NCBI GenBank assembly: GCA_035236585.1
Contig: CP141126.1
Coordinates: 6,771,001-6,835,000 of the forward strand
DNA from: Warburgia ugandensis
Taxonomy: Eukaryota; Streptophyta; Magnoliopsida; Canellales; Canellaceae
Length of the DNA stretch: 64,000 nucleotides
Reading direction: 5' to 3'
Shown: in pieces, positions 24,651 to 36,415 of the stretch
Layout: the number at the start of each line of letters is the position of its first letter
How positions within the stretch are numbered: the stretch's first letter is position 1
Program-made: the position numbers and the translations under genes
Notes under the pieces: model-generated
The model's input: only the letters and a program-made list of their open reading frames with translations
What the model was told of the DNA's origin: nothing
The model's database searches: none

Positions 24651-25047
24651 ATGCTCAAGATATTATAGTTAAATAATTTATATATTTGAGACATAGACAT
24701 AATAACTCACAAATGCTTAAGATGTGCAGTTAAATAAATACTATTAACTTTTAATTAATAATATATTTATATTCCTGTTGAATTGAGAAAAATAACTTAA
24801 TTTAAGATTTTTGTTCCCATTCCCCACTGTACGATCTTTTTGACGTAAGAATAATAATTCAAGATTAACTTATTCCACGGAAAGCTATATACAACTTTCA
24901 AACAATAGAGGAAACTGGTTTTGAATAAATTTATCCACGGTTTATTTATCCCCGTTCCAGGTGGCCCTTAATAACCATTCTCCTGGATATCCAATGTCGC
25001 CGTTCCTCATCCTCGCCGTCTTTTAACCCAAAGCCGATTCCACTCTT

Positions 25048-25064
25048 AAACCCTAAACCCTAAC
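25048..25064 (+). promoter_or_regulatory. telo-box (AAACCCTAA) pair
   Basis: AAACCCTAAACCCTAAC lies 26 bp before the BCD1 start codon. Telo-boxes in this position are typical of plant ribosome-biogenesis and translation genes (established knowledge), which fits BCD1's role. Confidence 0.7.
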
Positions 25065-25089
25065 TCCAACATAGCTAAGAAATCGAACG

Positions 25090-28000
25090 ATGACAGAAAC
25101 CGAAACTGCAGCTCCAAAACCTAACCCTAATCATTCCTCTCTCTGCCAGGAATGTGGTTTAAGTCCATGGAAGTACAAATGCCCAGGTTGCTTAACTCGT
25201 TCTTGCAGCCTACCCTGCGTCAAATCCCACAAACAACACACCAATTGCACAGGCAAGAGGTCTCGTACGGAATTTGTCCCTCTCTCTCAATTCAACGATA
25301 ATCTCCTTATCTCAGGTGTGTTTCTCTCTCATTTCTTCTTTCTCTTTATGTCTCGGTTGCGCATTTTCCCTTCTGAATTTGCACTGTCTGTTTGCCAAGA
25401 TTACGATTTACTCCAAGAAACCAAGAGAATTGCAGAACGTGCTCAACGAATGCGGCAAGATCTGTGCGGGACTCCCAGTTTTAGGTTACCCACGAGGCTC
25501 CGCCTGCTTCAGAAAGCGGCGCGCAAAAGAAAGACGCGAGTTCTTTTTCTTCCAATGGGCATGTCGAAGAGAGAGATTAATCAGTCGCGCTATGATCAAA
25601 AGTTTGTAGATTTTACGTTTTTCTGGGTCAATTTGTTCTCTTTTGTGGCTTGATTTCTTGTTAAATCGCTCTTTGGTTCGAGTATGCCCACTAGCATATT
25701 GCATGTTAGGTATGATATTTTGGTGCTTTTTCAGGGTTCACTGATATTGCTTTGAAAATTGAAAATTACAACTCAGATGTTAATCAACAAATCTTTGTTT
25801 TAAAATTGCCCATAATTAGTTCTTACGGGGTGAGACAAGAATGGAGTGGCAAGAGGAAAGGACTCTAGTGATTTTGTATTGCAGCACTCTTGCACTTTCC
25901 AGCTATTGTTATCACATGGGATCTTGTTACCTTGCATTTGGCACTGATGTTTTCTCTGGGAAGTTTGCCAGACACGAGCGAGGGTCCTCAAATGTCTGAC
26001 CTGCTGCGTGAGAGGCGCCTTCTTCTTCCACTAAGCTAGAAGACAGTTTCTTTAAAACTACTATAAAACTCAAAGGGGATATATGTCAAACTTAGTTGAG
26101 CATTTTCTTTTACCTGGCCATTCTCTGTTACGATTTCATCACTCTGGGTATTGGCATTGTTTGGACATTACCTCCATCTCCGTTATTTACCTCTGTTTTC
26201 TAATATGTGGTTTTGGAATTTGGAGTCTCATACACCTTTATGTTTAAGAAATAACATTTTTATTAAGATATGCACATTCTTTATAGAAGCATAAGTGCCA
26301 TCATCAAAGCTTTATCCCAATTAGGGGTTGGCTATATGAATCTTGTGTCTTTATTCATGTCTATCAAAGGTCATGGCTTCATTTAGTTCAAAAGTTTTTA
26401 AATCTTTTTCTCACCACTTTTATCCTTGTTATTTTGGGCCTTTTCCTTGCCCTTTTAGAGCCTTCAACTTGGATTGACCACTTCTTCTAATCAGTGCCCA
26501 TTTCTATTTCTATTGGACATGTCCAAACCATCTAAGTCTACCCTCTCCCATCTTCTTACCTATTGATGCTACTCCTAAGTTTTTCTAATGTTTTTATTTC
26601 TAATCATATCCTTTCTTGTCTTGCATCTCATCCATCTCAACATCCTCATTTCGACTACGCTCATGCTATGTATATTTTGGTTCTTAATTGCCTAGCATTC
26701 TGATCCGTAGAGCATGGCTAACCTTACAATCATCCTATATAATTTCCTTTCAGTTTGAGTGGTACTTGTCGATCGCACAAAACTCTAGAAGCACAAATAC
26801 ATTTGTTCTAATCCAATTGGATTCTCTAGGTAACATACCTCCCAATCTCTCCACTCTCATGAATTACCAATCAAAAGTATCGAAAATGGTCTTTTTGGTC
26901 ATCAATCTTTACTAATGCTTTGCTCCCACTCCTCTAAAAGGGCAGCCCCGGTGCACGAAGCTCCTGCCTATGCGGGGTTCAGGGAAGGGGCAAATCACAA
27001 GGGCCTATAGTAGGCAGCCTTACCTTGTATTTTGCAAGAGGCTGATTCCACGCCTTGAACTCGTGACCTCAAGGTCACATGACAACAACTTTTACCGTTG
27101 CTCCCACTTCTCTCCTTACTAAAATTGCATTCTATATATTTTGTCTTAATTCGGTAAATTTTAAATCCTTTAGACTCTATAGCATCTCTCTACAACTCTA
27201 ACTTTGTGTTTATGCTCTCCCATGTCTTATTAATCAAAACTATGTTATCTGCAAATAAGATGTACCATGTAATCTTCTCGTGTAGATGTTTTGTTAACTC
27301 ATCCATAACTAACATAAAAGGCACAGGCTCAATGCTGATCTTTTGTGCAATCCTATAGTAATAGGGAAGTCATTGCTCTTTCCGCTAGTGGTCCTAACAT
27401 TTGTTATGACTCCCTCATACATATCCTTAATTATGTCTATATACTCTTGTGAAACACCTTTCTCACCCAACACATACAATATTAACTCTCTAGGGACTCT
27501 ATCATAAGCTTTTTCTAAGTCAATAAAAAGCACGTGGAGGTCTTTTCTCCTCTCCCTATACTTCTCTACTAATTGCCTAAGTAGGAAAACAGCTTCCATG
27601 GTAGACGTCTCAGGCATAAAACCAAATTGGTTTTCTGACACACTCGTTTCATGTCGTAGCTTCTAGCTTCTTCTCAATCTCTCTTTCACGAAATTTCATG
27701 GTGTAGCTCATGAGTTTGATCCCACGATAATTAGTGCAACTCAATATATATCTCCTTTATTCTTATAAATTGATACGATAGAGCTTTTCCTCCATTCAGC
27801 TGACATTTTCTTTAATTCTACATAAGTGATGGAAAAAAAAAAAAACCTAGATAAATTGAAATGCATTGGAGCTTTGTAAAGTAATTAGAGTTGTTCTTAA
27901 TTGAGCATATGGTTGAACTCAAAACTCAAAGGGCATGTTCACCAGGAAACATTAAAATATCTTTTCTTGAGAAGGAAAAAACCTTGAAAAGAAAAAGTTA

Positions 28001-30633
28001 TGCTCCACCTGTGTCTTTTGTCCGAGAAAATTTCCTAGCAGAAAAATGTGTAATAAATACTTTTAACATAGCCAAATATGTCCTAAAAGTTTGAAGCTAG
28101 TGAAGATGCAACTCTTGGTTTATGAAGCATAGGAAATTGAGGTTGTTGGTTTTGTTGTTTTTGTGGCTTTCTCATTAGCAAACTATGGTTAAGAGTGTTA
28201 TGACAAGGTGCAGCAATGGTTTACGAAATAGTTGAGGGGTTGAGCAACCTGAAGAGTAGCGTCTCTTTTGGTAAGAGATGGTGAAAGCAATGGGTAAAAG
28301 TTGTCGTCATGTGACCTTGAGGTCACGGGTTCAAGGCGTGGAATCAGCCTCTTGTAAAAATACAAGGTAAGGCTGCCTACTTTAGGCCATTGTGCCCGCC
28401 CCTTCCCCGGACCCCGCATAGGCGGGAGCTTCGTGCACCGGGGCTGCCCTTTTTGATGGTGAAAGCAATGGGTAGCATAATCAAACAGAAGAAGAGGGGT
28501 TAAACCTATTCAAGATTGAGACAGATCAAAGCTAGTGAAGGTGGAATGACATGGCAGGAACAACTAAAAAGGGCAGCCCCAATGCACGAAGCTCCCGCCT
28601 ATGCAAGGTCTGGAGAAGGGGTGGACCACAAGGGCCTAAAGTACACAGCCTTACCTTGCATTTACAAGAGGCTGTTTCCGCGCCTTGAACCCGTGACCTC
28701 AAGGTCACACGACGACAACTTTTACCGGTGCGCCAAGGCTCCCCTTCTAATGGAACAACTAATGGAAGGAAAATAAGCTCAATCTATCACAGAGTTCTAT
28801 AATTAAATAAGGAGTGAAAATTGAAGTTAGTAATAACTTTTTTCCTCGAATTGGTCTAGAACAATGCTTAGTCACGGTTATAATGATAATTGTTAACATG
28901 TAACACAAGGATCAACTTTATCCCTATGTTAGAAAACATAATTTCTTCTGGTTGTTTAATCCATTCATCTGTTGCAGATTATTCTTAGCTTATTTTGCTT
29001 GTTTCATTCAATCTAATATTGATATTTTCTTACCACTTAAAAGGACCAGTACTTACTGCTGGTCAGTTTTAGTTAACCCATATGGAAATGAATAGTGAAG
29101 TCAATCTTCCATCACTAACACATATGAGAAACTGTACCGATTTGTTTATTACTTCATTTCTTTGCTATCCTTGTGGATTAATGGAAGTATGTCTAGATTA
29201 GTTCAAAAGGGTGAATTAATGTTCGGTTGTCTAGTTTTCAGCAATTCTACACAGTTGATCAATGAAGTTCTGGTTCTTTATTTCTTTTCCAGGAAGAACA
29301 CCATCTCTTGGACAATTGAGTGGAAGTTTCATTCGACAGATGTTGTCCTAATTGACCATGGGTGAGTCAAACAGGTTTTGTAACATTGCATAAACAGTGT
29401 TATCTTTTATCATCATGTACTGCCTTTTGCTCTTTGGCTAGAGTAGCAGGATTTGATGGCTGTCAGCTTTGCAAGAATTTGAATGTAAGATAGATTTTGA
29501 TTTTAGTTTCTACCAATATATGGGATATTTTTCTGTGAGCTGCTTTGTCAAGTTATATCTCTGGATCTTCAGTCGTCCTTGGAGTCTTTTACTGTAGATT
29601 ACTAAAAAAAGGAGTATTTGTTGTAATCCTGTCTTTTTCAATACAAACAGAAATGTCTGAATCTAGCAAGTAACTGATTTCCTTACTGAGAGAAATGCAA
29701 CTTGTTTGTTGGTCATTGCAGAGTGGAGGAACATACAAACCTATTCTCTGTACTTGAAAACCATTTAAAACCTGGTCCATGGAAGCATCATCTAGAGCCA
29801 TTCTGCGAGGAGCAGTTACACAGTCTGAAGTGTTTCATCAGGAAAGATTACAAGGTACTTTGTGTGTATAGATAATAAGTTTCTTTCTGTTCAGAGTGAC
29901 AGTTCACGTGTCAGGGTCACAATTTAAAATCTTTTTCTTGCAGGGCCCCAAGTCGTCATATCGTGAGCTGAGTATAAAGGCCCCTTTAAGCAAACAGTTG
30001 GCTAATGTTGTAATTGTAGAGTACCCCATAATCCATGTTCTTCTCCCTTCACACAACTGTGACTTTGAAGTTGAGAAACATACAAGCCCATATTATCAGA
30101 AAGTGGAACCTACAAAGGCTTTTGATGATCCTCCATGTCCAAAGGGCATTCTTTTCAGGGAGGAAGAGATAGAAGATAATGATGCCTCAGTAGATACACA
30201 GGTTCTTGATCTTATGAATTATGCAACTCCTGAGCTCATAGATAAGTGTCAAATTCCTCATGGTGGCCTACTCTCAAATAGGAGAGTTGGGAAAGAAGGT
30301 GCACTACTGGACTCACAGTTGTCAGGTAGAGTTGCTGAAGAAACAAGGCTTCTTTTGAACAATGAATTACAAACATTTACAGCAGAAGATGCTGACAGGG
30401 CCTTGAGTTCCAGTACTGCATCTATTGGGGACCTGGGTTTTGATTTCGAGCAAGATATCAAAGATGCTTATTCAAGCCTTATTGAGGAAGCAAATCCTGA
30501 TGGTTTTCTTTGCTTGGAGAGCGAGTTCATTAAAGATGATGAACAGCTTGAAAGAAAAGGCAGTCATTCATTTTCTGACGGAGTTTTACCAGTGGAAGAA
30601 GATGTAGAGGAAGGGGAGATTGTGGAGCTTTAA
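25090..30633 (+). CDS. BCD1: box C/D snoRNA protein 1, HIT zinc finger (BCD1/ZNHIT6-like, 5 exons)
   Basis: Assembly factor for box C/D small nucleolar RNPs in the nucleus, needed for rRNA methylation and processing (family knowledge). Exons: 25090-25315, 25400-25601, 29293-29361, 29722-29854, 29944-30633. The phases agree throughout and give 439 aa. Residues 19-53 form a complete zf-HIT finger (C19, C22, C31, C34, C39, C43, H47, C53). Next come the BCD1 core blocks: TKRIAERAQRMRQ, FLPMGMSKREINQSRYD, ISWTIEWKFHSTDVVLIDHG, HLKPGPWKHHLEPFCEEQL and ANVVIVEYPIIHVLLPS. The C-terminal part is acidic and ends EEDVEEGEIVEL. The start is the first ATG after a telo-box and the finger begins soon after it. 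The donor of intron 2 is weak (AA|GTTTGT). Intron 2 is 3.7 kb and full of retroelements. Confidence 0.92.
26290..27800 (-). pseudogene. LINE (RTE-like) reverse-transcriptase relic
   Basis: On the minus strand the fingers/palm region reads YRGIKLMSYTMKF (about 27690-27760). After a frame break comes SENQFGFMPETSTMEA, then FIDLEKAYDRVPREL (about 27490-27530). The catalytic box at about 27248-27277 reads FADNI in place of Y/FADDI. The 3' part reaches about 26290, where the text resembles the end of such elements. A SINE interrupts it. 5' parts (endonuclease) are not seen. It is dead. Confidence 0.8.
26936..27098 (-). mobile_element. Au-like SINE nested in the LINE, 15-bp TSD, head-truncated
   Basis: Reverse-oriented: AAAAGGGCAGCCCCGGTGCA at the left, then GCAAGAGGCTGATTCCACGC, the B box, and an end at CAACAACTTTTACCG, so the A-box head is missing. 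Direct repeat TGCTCCCACTCCTCT (26921-26935) and TGCTCCCACTTCTCT (27099-27113). It inserted into the LINE relic, so it is younger than the LINE. Confidence 0.9.
28298..28454 (+). mobile_element. Au-like SINE, young, head-truncated, 20-bp TSD
   Basis: Nearly identical over its length to the copy at 9449-9636, but it begins at AAAAGTTGTCGTC, so the first ~25 bp with the A box are absent. Perfect direct repeat GATGGTGAAAGCAATGGGTA at 28278-28297 and 28455-28474. It lies in BCD1 intron 2 in the sense orientation. Confidence 0.93.
28568..28751 (-). mobile_element. Au-like SINE, full length, 11-bp TSD
   Basis: Reverse-oriented full copy: AAAGGGCAGCCCCAATGCAC at the left and GTGCGCCAAGGCTCCCC (complement of the head) at the right. 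Direct repeat GGAACAACTAA at 28557-28567 and 28752-28762. It lies 113 bp from the sense-oriented copy at 28298-28454, making an inverted pair in BCD1 intron 2. Confidence 0.92.
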
Positions 30634-33052
30634 AACCAGTCGTCATCGTTTGGTTTGACTCATGAAAGTCAGCAGTGTACTGTGACAGTTGAGAGTGTCC
30701 ACCCAGCGTAACTTTGTACATTGTAGTGGAGCCTCCCTCAATGATTACGGCCTGATGACTGTTGAAGCCTCCCAATTATCTGTAGATATGAAAAGGATTG
30801 TGTTCGAGGATGTCAAGGAGGCAAGCTTTCAGGTTGTCTCTTGCTGTTTGATGGTTCATTTTGTGCGACTTGTCTCTTGGGAAGTCAATCTTAGCTCGAC
30901 ATTACGAATAACAGCAAAAGAATGGTTCCAAAGTCTTGCTGTTGCCTGGCAACAGAAACCCCTCAGCTCCTACATATGGTGATTCTGTTAACTCCCATGG
31001 TGTCTTAGCAACAAATGAAGGACTGAAGCCACCAAATTCAAGCCTTTAATCTTCAAATTCTTTACAGGGGTTGCTTTGCTTAGTTTAAGAGGTTCATACT
31101 TTAAAGAACCCTGTGCTTACCAAATTGCCACACTTTTATACTGAATGAGTTGTTAAATGTTGAGATTTTTATCCAATCCTTGTCATCTAGCATCTGCAAT
31201 TTACTCCAGATATACAATCGTTTGCGTATGAACCTTAGCTTGAAGAGTTGCAAATATTGACCACCTAACATTGCTGCTGTGGAAGTAGTCCGTCAAATGC
31301 AGAAGCTCTGGGAAATCTTAGTTCAACTGTGAAAGTTAAATCCTTCAGATGGTAGTGCTTGATTGTGTCCTGGCTTTTGATTGTAACCGTTTTCTGCATG
31401 TCTCATCTGGTTTCCTGTGAAAACTTAATCCATTATTAGGAACTGTAATTAGCAAGGGATAAGATCACTATACAGGGACGACTTTACCCATGGTTTGTCG
31501 TCCCTGCAGCGGACCGCCCCTTGTCCTGCAAGCTGCAACTGTTGAAGCTTGTGTGTGGGGTTCTGCAACAACGACCTTGGGCTGGATTTAGTACTGTGCC
31601 CTGAAAATCTGATGTAACTAATAACAGTCTCCTAACCTCAGATTGCTCAAGATTTGTATGCACTTGAGCCGTACGTTTTGCATCTTCTGAACAGTAAGGG
31701 CTAGGATCAAGCAATGGAGAATACTTTGGACCTGTCCCCAAGCAAGTCCTGTTGTTGCTTTGGATGTCTTAAACAATGCTCAAGGCATCATGCTTGGATG
31801 GTATCTCCATTGTTATCTCCTACATAATTGTTAATTGCTATCAGTATTCTTACTTTCACAAAGGTGTTGTACGTTGAGTTTTATCTTTCTATATTCTCTT
31901 CGAAGAATACTATTAGTAATTTGTTCTGTAAGAGGGAGAAGGATAAATCCAATGCCTATGCCACTAGGGAGGAATATGTTCATATATGTGCAGATATTTG
32001 ATGCCATGCGTGTGAGGTTGCTCTTACCATGACCACTCTTTTCAGCTTTGATCCACTTGCTAAGCATCTTTCTATCCTGCCTTTTGCTGTCACCTCCATC
32101 TCATATTCCGCTCCTAATATATCCTCAGGGTACAGGCAGAGAGCTTTCTTGGAAGAAAAGAAACTTTTCTAAACCATAAAAAATATAGAGGTTTGGAAAA
32201 AGCACTTCTAAAATACAAGGTAAGGCTGTCTACTATTAAACTCTTTGTGGTTAGGGGTTGTAAATTGTGTTGGGAGATTGTGTCGAGATTGACTTATTAG
32301 AGTATATGGGTCAATATGAACATGACCCGATTAATAATTATATTAAGAACTCATGACTTGAACACAAACTATTTATTAAATGATCAACATAACATGATTC
32401 ATATAATACAATTATGTAAATGGATCGCGAGTGAAAAGGGTCAACACGACGGGCCAACATGGGTTAACAAAAATACAACATGATTTTTAGCATGTAATTT
32501 TTGAGTCAACCCAAAAATGATACGAACACTATAAGAATTTATCCTAATTTGCTAAATTCATGTTGAGTAATAATCAAGGGAAATGAGCTTGCCACGAAAA
32601 CTCCCACGGTTGGTTGATCAGACCTGTTCACGGTGGGATAATTCCACGATCTAAAGGTGTGCTTCTTAGGATGAGCGGCCCATCAACTAGGAAAGAATCT
32701 TCACAACAATATTCGGCCCCACACGGTGTACTGAAATGTTAACGGCTCAGACTTCCCCATCCATTCAACATCGGATTCTAAGCCGTCCGATATTAAAAGA
32801 TTCCCGTCGTCGATGAGCCCTACAACCGTTTCGGACTCGATAAGCAAAGCTGCGGTTGCGCGCAAAATGAGTCTGCCGGCACTAAATGGATTGACTTCCA
32901 ATGACGTAATAAATATAAAAGAAAAGAAAAACTTTTAATTCTGTTATTCCAGTTTCTTTGTGTTGAAAAGAAGGCAGAAAGACGTGCCATGGAGCTTCTA
33001 TTCCTGTTATTTAAAGTTTAGTTTCCATCCAGGGTTTTTCTTTCCAAGGGGG
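30634..33052. other. BCD1 3' region and intergenic DNA
   Basis: 30634 to about 31150 is the likely BCD1 3' UTR. Beyond it I see only a short SINE body scrap (32210-32255) and the promoter side of the cold-shock gene from about 32600 on. Open stretches at 30689-30982 and 31484-31741 show no known domain. Confidence 0.5.
32210..32255 (+). mobile_element. Au-like SINE, short internal scrap
   Basis: AAAATACAAGGTAAGGCTG, then CTACTATTAAACTC and TTTGTGGT match the middle of the SINE body. Head and tail are missing. Confidence 0.5.
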
Positions 33053-33070
33053 ATTAGGGTTAGGGTTTGA
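33053..33070 (+). promoter_or_regulatory. telo-box repeat in the 5' leader
   Basis: ATTAGGGTTAGGGTTTGA holds two overlapping telo-box units on the complementary strand, 14 bp before the start codon of the cold-shock gene. It matches the motif ahead of BCD1, suggesting growth-linked control of both genes. Confidence 0.6.
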
Positions 33071-33083
33071 TCGTGTTGGAGGA

Positions 33084-33695
33084 ATGGCGCAGGCAAGGCG
33101 ATCTAGCGGATTTGTCAAGTGGTTTAACGGGCAGAAGGGTTTCGGGTTCATAACTCCCGATGATGGCGGCGAAGATCTCTTCGTCCACCAAACTTCGATA
33201 CGATCCGAGGGTTATCGCAGTCTCTCGGAAGGAGAGCCAGTCGAGTTTGAGATCGATCAAGGTAGTGATGGACGGACGAAAGCCGTCGATGTGACCGGGC
33301 CCAACGGATCCGACGTTTCCGGCGCTGGCGGAAGAGGAAGAGGTTATGGCGGCGGAGGTGATTATGGAGGCGGTTATGGGAGAGGAGGAAGGGGTGGGGG
33401 TAGAGGAGGAAGAAGCGGTGGCTATGGTAGTGGTGGCGGCTATGGAGGAGGCGGCGGCGGTTATGGTGGCGGTGGCGGTTATGGAGGAGCTGGCGGTGGC
33501 GGTTATGGAGGAGCTGGCGGCGGCGGCTGTTATAGTTGTGGGCAAAGTGGTCATCTGGCGAGAGATTGTCCTCAGGGAGGCGGCGGCGGAGGTAGATTTG
33601 GCGGGGCCGGAGGTAGATTCGGCGGCGGAGGTGGTTGTTATAATTGTGGAGAAGAAGGGCATTTTGCTAGGGAATGCCCTAATGAACAGAAATGA
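33084..33695 (+). CDS. CSP2: cold-shock domain, glycine-rich, CCHC zinc-knuckle RNA chaperone
   Basis: Nucleic-acid chaperone of the plant CSP/GRP2 family, which melts RNA structure in cold response and development (family knowledge). Single exon, 203 aa, the size usual for plant members with two knuckles. Residues 8-73 are a cold-shock domain with RNP1-type KGFGFI (18-23) and RNP2-type DLFVHQ. A Gly-rich RGG/YGG linker follows. Two retroviral-type knuckles, [14 protein letters not shown] (149-162) and [14 protein letters not shown] (185-198), end the protein. The start is the first ATG after a telo-box leader and immediately precedes the cold-shock domain. Which CSP paralogue it is cannot be told from two knuckles alone; CSP2/GRP2 and CSP4 are alike. 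Confidence 0.95.
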   Translation: MAQARRSSGFVKWFNGQKGFGFITPDDGGEDLFVHQTSIRSEGYRSLSEGEPVEFEIDQGSDGRTKAVDVTGPNGSDVSGAGGRGRGYGGGGDYGGGYGRGGRGGGRGGRSGGYGSGGGYGGGGGGYGGGGGYGGAGGGGYGGAGGGGCYSCGQSGHLARDCPQGGGGGGRFGGAGGRFGGGGGCYNCGEEGHFARECPNEQK

Positions 33696-35569
33696 GAGAG
33701 ATGTTTGATTAATTTCTGTGTTTTGGGTTTTGATGTTGGTACCGTGGTGAAGATGGGATGGGGAAGAAAGGTTTGGCATGCTGCATCGATTTTGCACCTT
33801 TTGGGTCATTATCGTGATGCCTTTTGTGTAACTCGGGTTCGCGTTAATAGTTTACAGAAGTTATAGTTTTCCATTTTGGATCAATCAATGAATGTCTTTG
33901 AATATGAATCAGTGGAATTTCCTTTTTTGTGTTGCTCTGTTACTTTGGGTGTGGAATGGGCTTAATCACAGATTTGAAGATGTTGGATGGTTAGTACTTC
34001 TGTGCAATGTCCTTGGTTTTCTTCTGCAGTTCCTTATTGAATTGTTATCTTGCTCGAGAGTATCTAAATTAATGTTTATGCTGCATTTAATTCCTTGAAG
34101 TTGGATGTTTATGTAACTGTGTTTCGTGCTGCGATCTTATTCATAACTTAACTGCTAAGAAATTAATTGATTAGGTTTTAATTGCCCGTCCATTAATAAT
34201 TTTCCAATTTTCACTTTGTTCATGTACGCTAGAAGCATGTGTTGTGTATTGATGTAGAAAAGTGAAGGAGAGATGAACAAGCCTGTCATGTGCAGAGGTG
34301 AAACTGCTCATCATTTTCTTGGAAATGGTTAAAGAGGTGGCTCTGATAGGTCACTTATTCCTGCAGTCCTTCTCAAACATTTTGTTGCACTTAATCATGT
34401 ATTCTACTTTGTTTGGCCAGTGATGCTGAAGTTGTCCGTGCATTAATTAATTCTGCTGTAGCTTTTACTCAGTTTGTTGTTCCGCATTTATTGCCAACTT
34501 CTTAACTTAAGAATTATGTGCTTTGGAGGAATGAATGACTGCGTTAGTAAGTTTCTGATTACAATTCCTCACACAAGCTGTTGAAATGACTGCATAATTT
34601 TGTCTGGCAGTGCAGGAAATTGGAATTCCTTTCCAATGGTATTTTGGTCCAAGGTATGCAACATATAGTTTATATGCTTGCAAGCTTTTGTATGTAACCC
34701 AAGTTAGTTCATTATTTCCTCATCAGTCTACAGTGCTTTTCCAATTTGTTCATTGGTACGGTTGATGTCCCCACTTCATTCTATGCTGCTCAAACCATTA
34801 TAAGTTCAATTTATTGAACTCAAGGTCGAATAACTCGTTGAAGATTGCCAGTAATACATTATCCAATATCTCTTGTATTTGAATCTTATTGATTGTGGTA
34901 AATTAGTTTGTTTTTAATATTGCTCAGATTTCGGGTTGAGCATGCCTTTCAGCTCCTTGCTTCTCACATAAAACACCTGTACTTAATCAGATGCAAGTGA
35001 AATAGTGACAAGATTATTGGTCGTTGGTGGTGGTTTGACTGTCCTATTTTCGTTACTAGCATCAATGTGTTTAAATGTTTAACTCTTATGCATTAGCTAA
35101 GAGGAAGAGTTGAGCAGCCTTTTTCTCAATTCAACTTTAGATCCTTGTGATTTTTCAGTGTTTGGATGTGGCATATTCAGGGTTTGGGACCTTTATAAAA
35201 GATACAGGTTCATGGGGATTCAGTTGGTTTTAGTTGTAGACATATATCTTCTATTTCTTTGACCAAAAGAAAGGCAGTTAAGTGCTCAAAAAAGTGTCGT
35301 GTACGTGTCAATATTCAGCTCTTAGAAATTACTGGAAAAATCTCAAAATGAAATGGAAAGGGCTGATGTCTTGCAGGTTCTGTCATTTACATGACAGCAC
35401 TCAAAGCACTGCAACTTTTTCTTTGAAAACCCTCAAATTTATAATGTTTGTTTTGTTTTCTAGGGATGCAGTAATATTTGTGTGTGCAATACCTCCCTGC
35501 TGCTGCTGCCATTTAGGGAGAGATGCATGACATGTAATGCATCAAGTAGAATCCACATGCAATATGAAA

Positions 35570-35853
35570 CCCCTCAAATTCGCAAGTGGACGATCTGCAA
35601 ACTTGAGAGTGATTAAAGAAGAGGGAAGAAGTCAGGTGGGTCAGTGTCCAAATGAGGGAAGAAATGGAATGACAGGGAGAAAGATTGAGAAGAATAAAAT
35701 AAAATTCGATTTGGTAGATATGAAATTCACAAGTAAACAATCTGCAAACTTGGGAGTGATTAGAGAATAGGGAAGAAGTCAAGTAGGTCAGATGGAAGAA
35801 CTGGGAAAGATTGAGAAGAATGAAATAAAATTCTATTTGGAGATACGAAAGAA
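35570..35853 (+). repeat. tandem duplication, period about 147 bp
   Basis: Copy 1 (about 35570-35719) and copy 2 (about 35720-35853) share ATCTGCAAACTTG.GAGTGATT, GGGAAGAAGTCA.GT.GGTCAG, AGATTGAGAAGAAT.AAATAA and AATTC.ATTTGG. Copy 2 has a short deletion. Confidence 0.75.
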
Positions 35854-36197
35854 ATGGAAGTGAAGTGGTGAGAGCGTTTCCCTAAACATGGAAAAATGGA
35901 AACAAAACTAACTCATTATTTCACTGTCAAGTTCTGTATCTGAAAATTATGTGCTTCATAATATTCAGTCAAACCAATGGCTAAATCTACTGTTCCGCAA
36001 ATTTCCTTGTAAAGGATTCTGTAGTGCCAATTCTTTTGTTCTGATTCTGGCAGTTATTGGGCAAATCAAACTTGTCTGCGTAATGGGTATGAACCCTTTA
36101 TTTTGTGCATTAGTAAGAGCAGAATGGAGTGATGTTATTTAAGTAGATTGCTGAAAATCAAACACCTATATGGAAGCTTTATTGTCTGATACTGTAA

Positions 36198-36415
36198 GCA
36201 GGAAAGAACTTGATAAATTTGGAGCAGGCTCATTTTTGTGAGAAGTAGAAAGAAAGCTTCAGGTGCAAGTGAAGTTGGTGAAAAAGTGCTTGAGCTATCT
36301 TTGCATGTGCAGGAAAGAACTTGATAAATTTGGAGCAGGCTCATTTTTGTGAGAAGTAGAAAGCTTCAGGGGCAAGTGAAGTTGGTGAAAAAGTGCTTGA
36401 GCTATCTTTGCATGT
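36198..36415 (+). repeat. tandem duplication, period 111 bp, recent
   Basis: Copies 36198-36308 and 36309-36415 are almost identical; copy 2 lacks one AAAG and differs at one further base (CAGGTGC versus CAGGGGC). It therefore arose recently. It lies 350 bp past the 147-bp duplication. Confidence 0.9.

Larger units (their letters stand above)
25602..29292 (+). other. BCD1 intron 2 (3.7 kb, retroelement-filled)
   Basis: It runs from the GTTTGT donor to the TTTTCCAG acceptor. It contains an antisense LINE relic (about 26290-27800), a SINE nested within that LINE (26936-27098), and two more SINEs in opposite orientations (28298-28454 and 28568-28747). Short open stretches inside belong to these elements. 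Confidence 0.85.

Noticed and set aside
25486-25704. Minus-strand open frame opposite BCD1 exon 2
   Set aside because: The plus strand carries conserved BCD1 sequence with matching splice sites; this is its complement.
33060-33809. Long minus-strand open frame over the cold-shock gene, Ser/Thr/Ala-rich
   Set aside because: It is the complement of the Gly-rich coding region; GGC/GGT runs read backwards give Ala/Thr/Ser runs. No family features.
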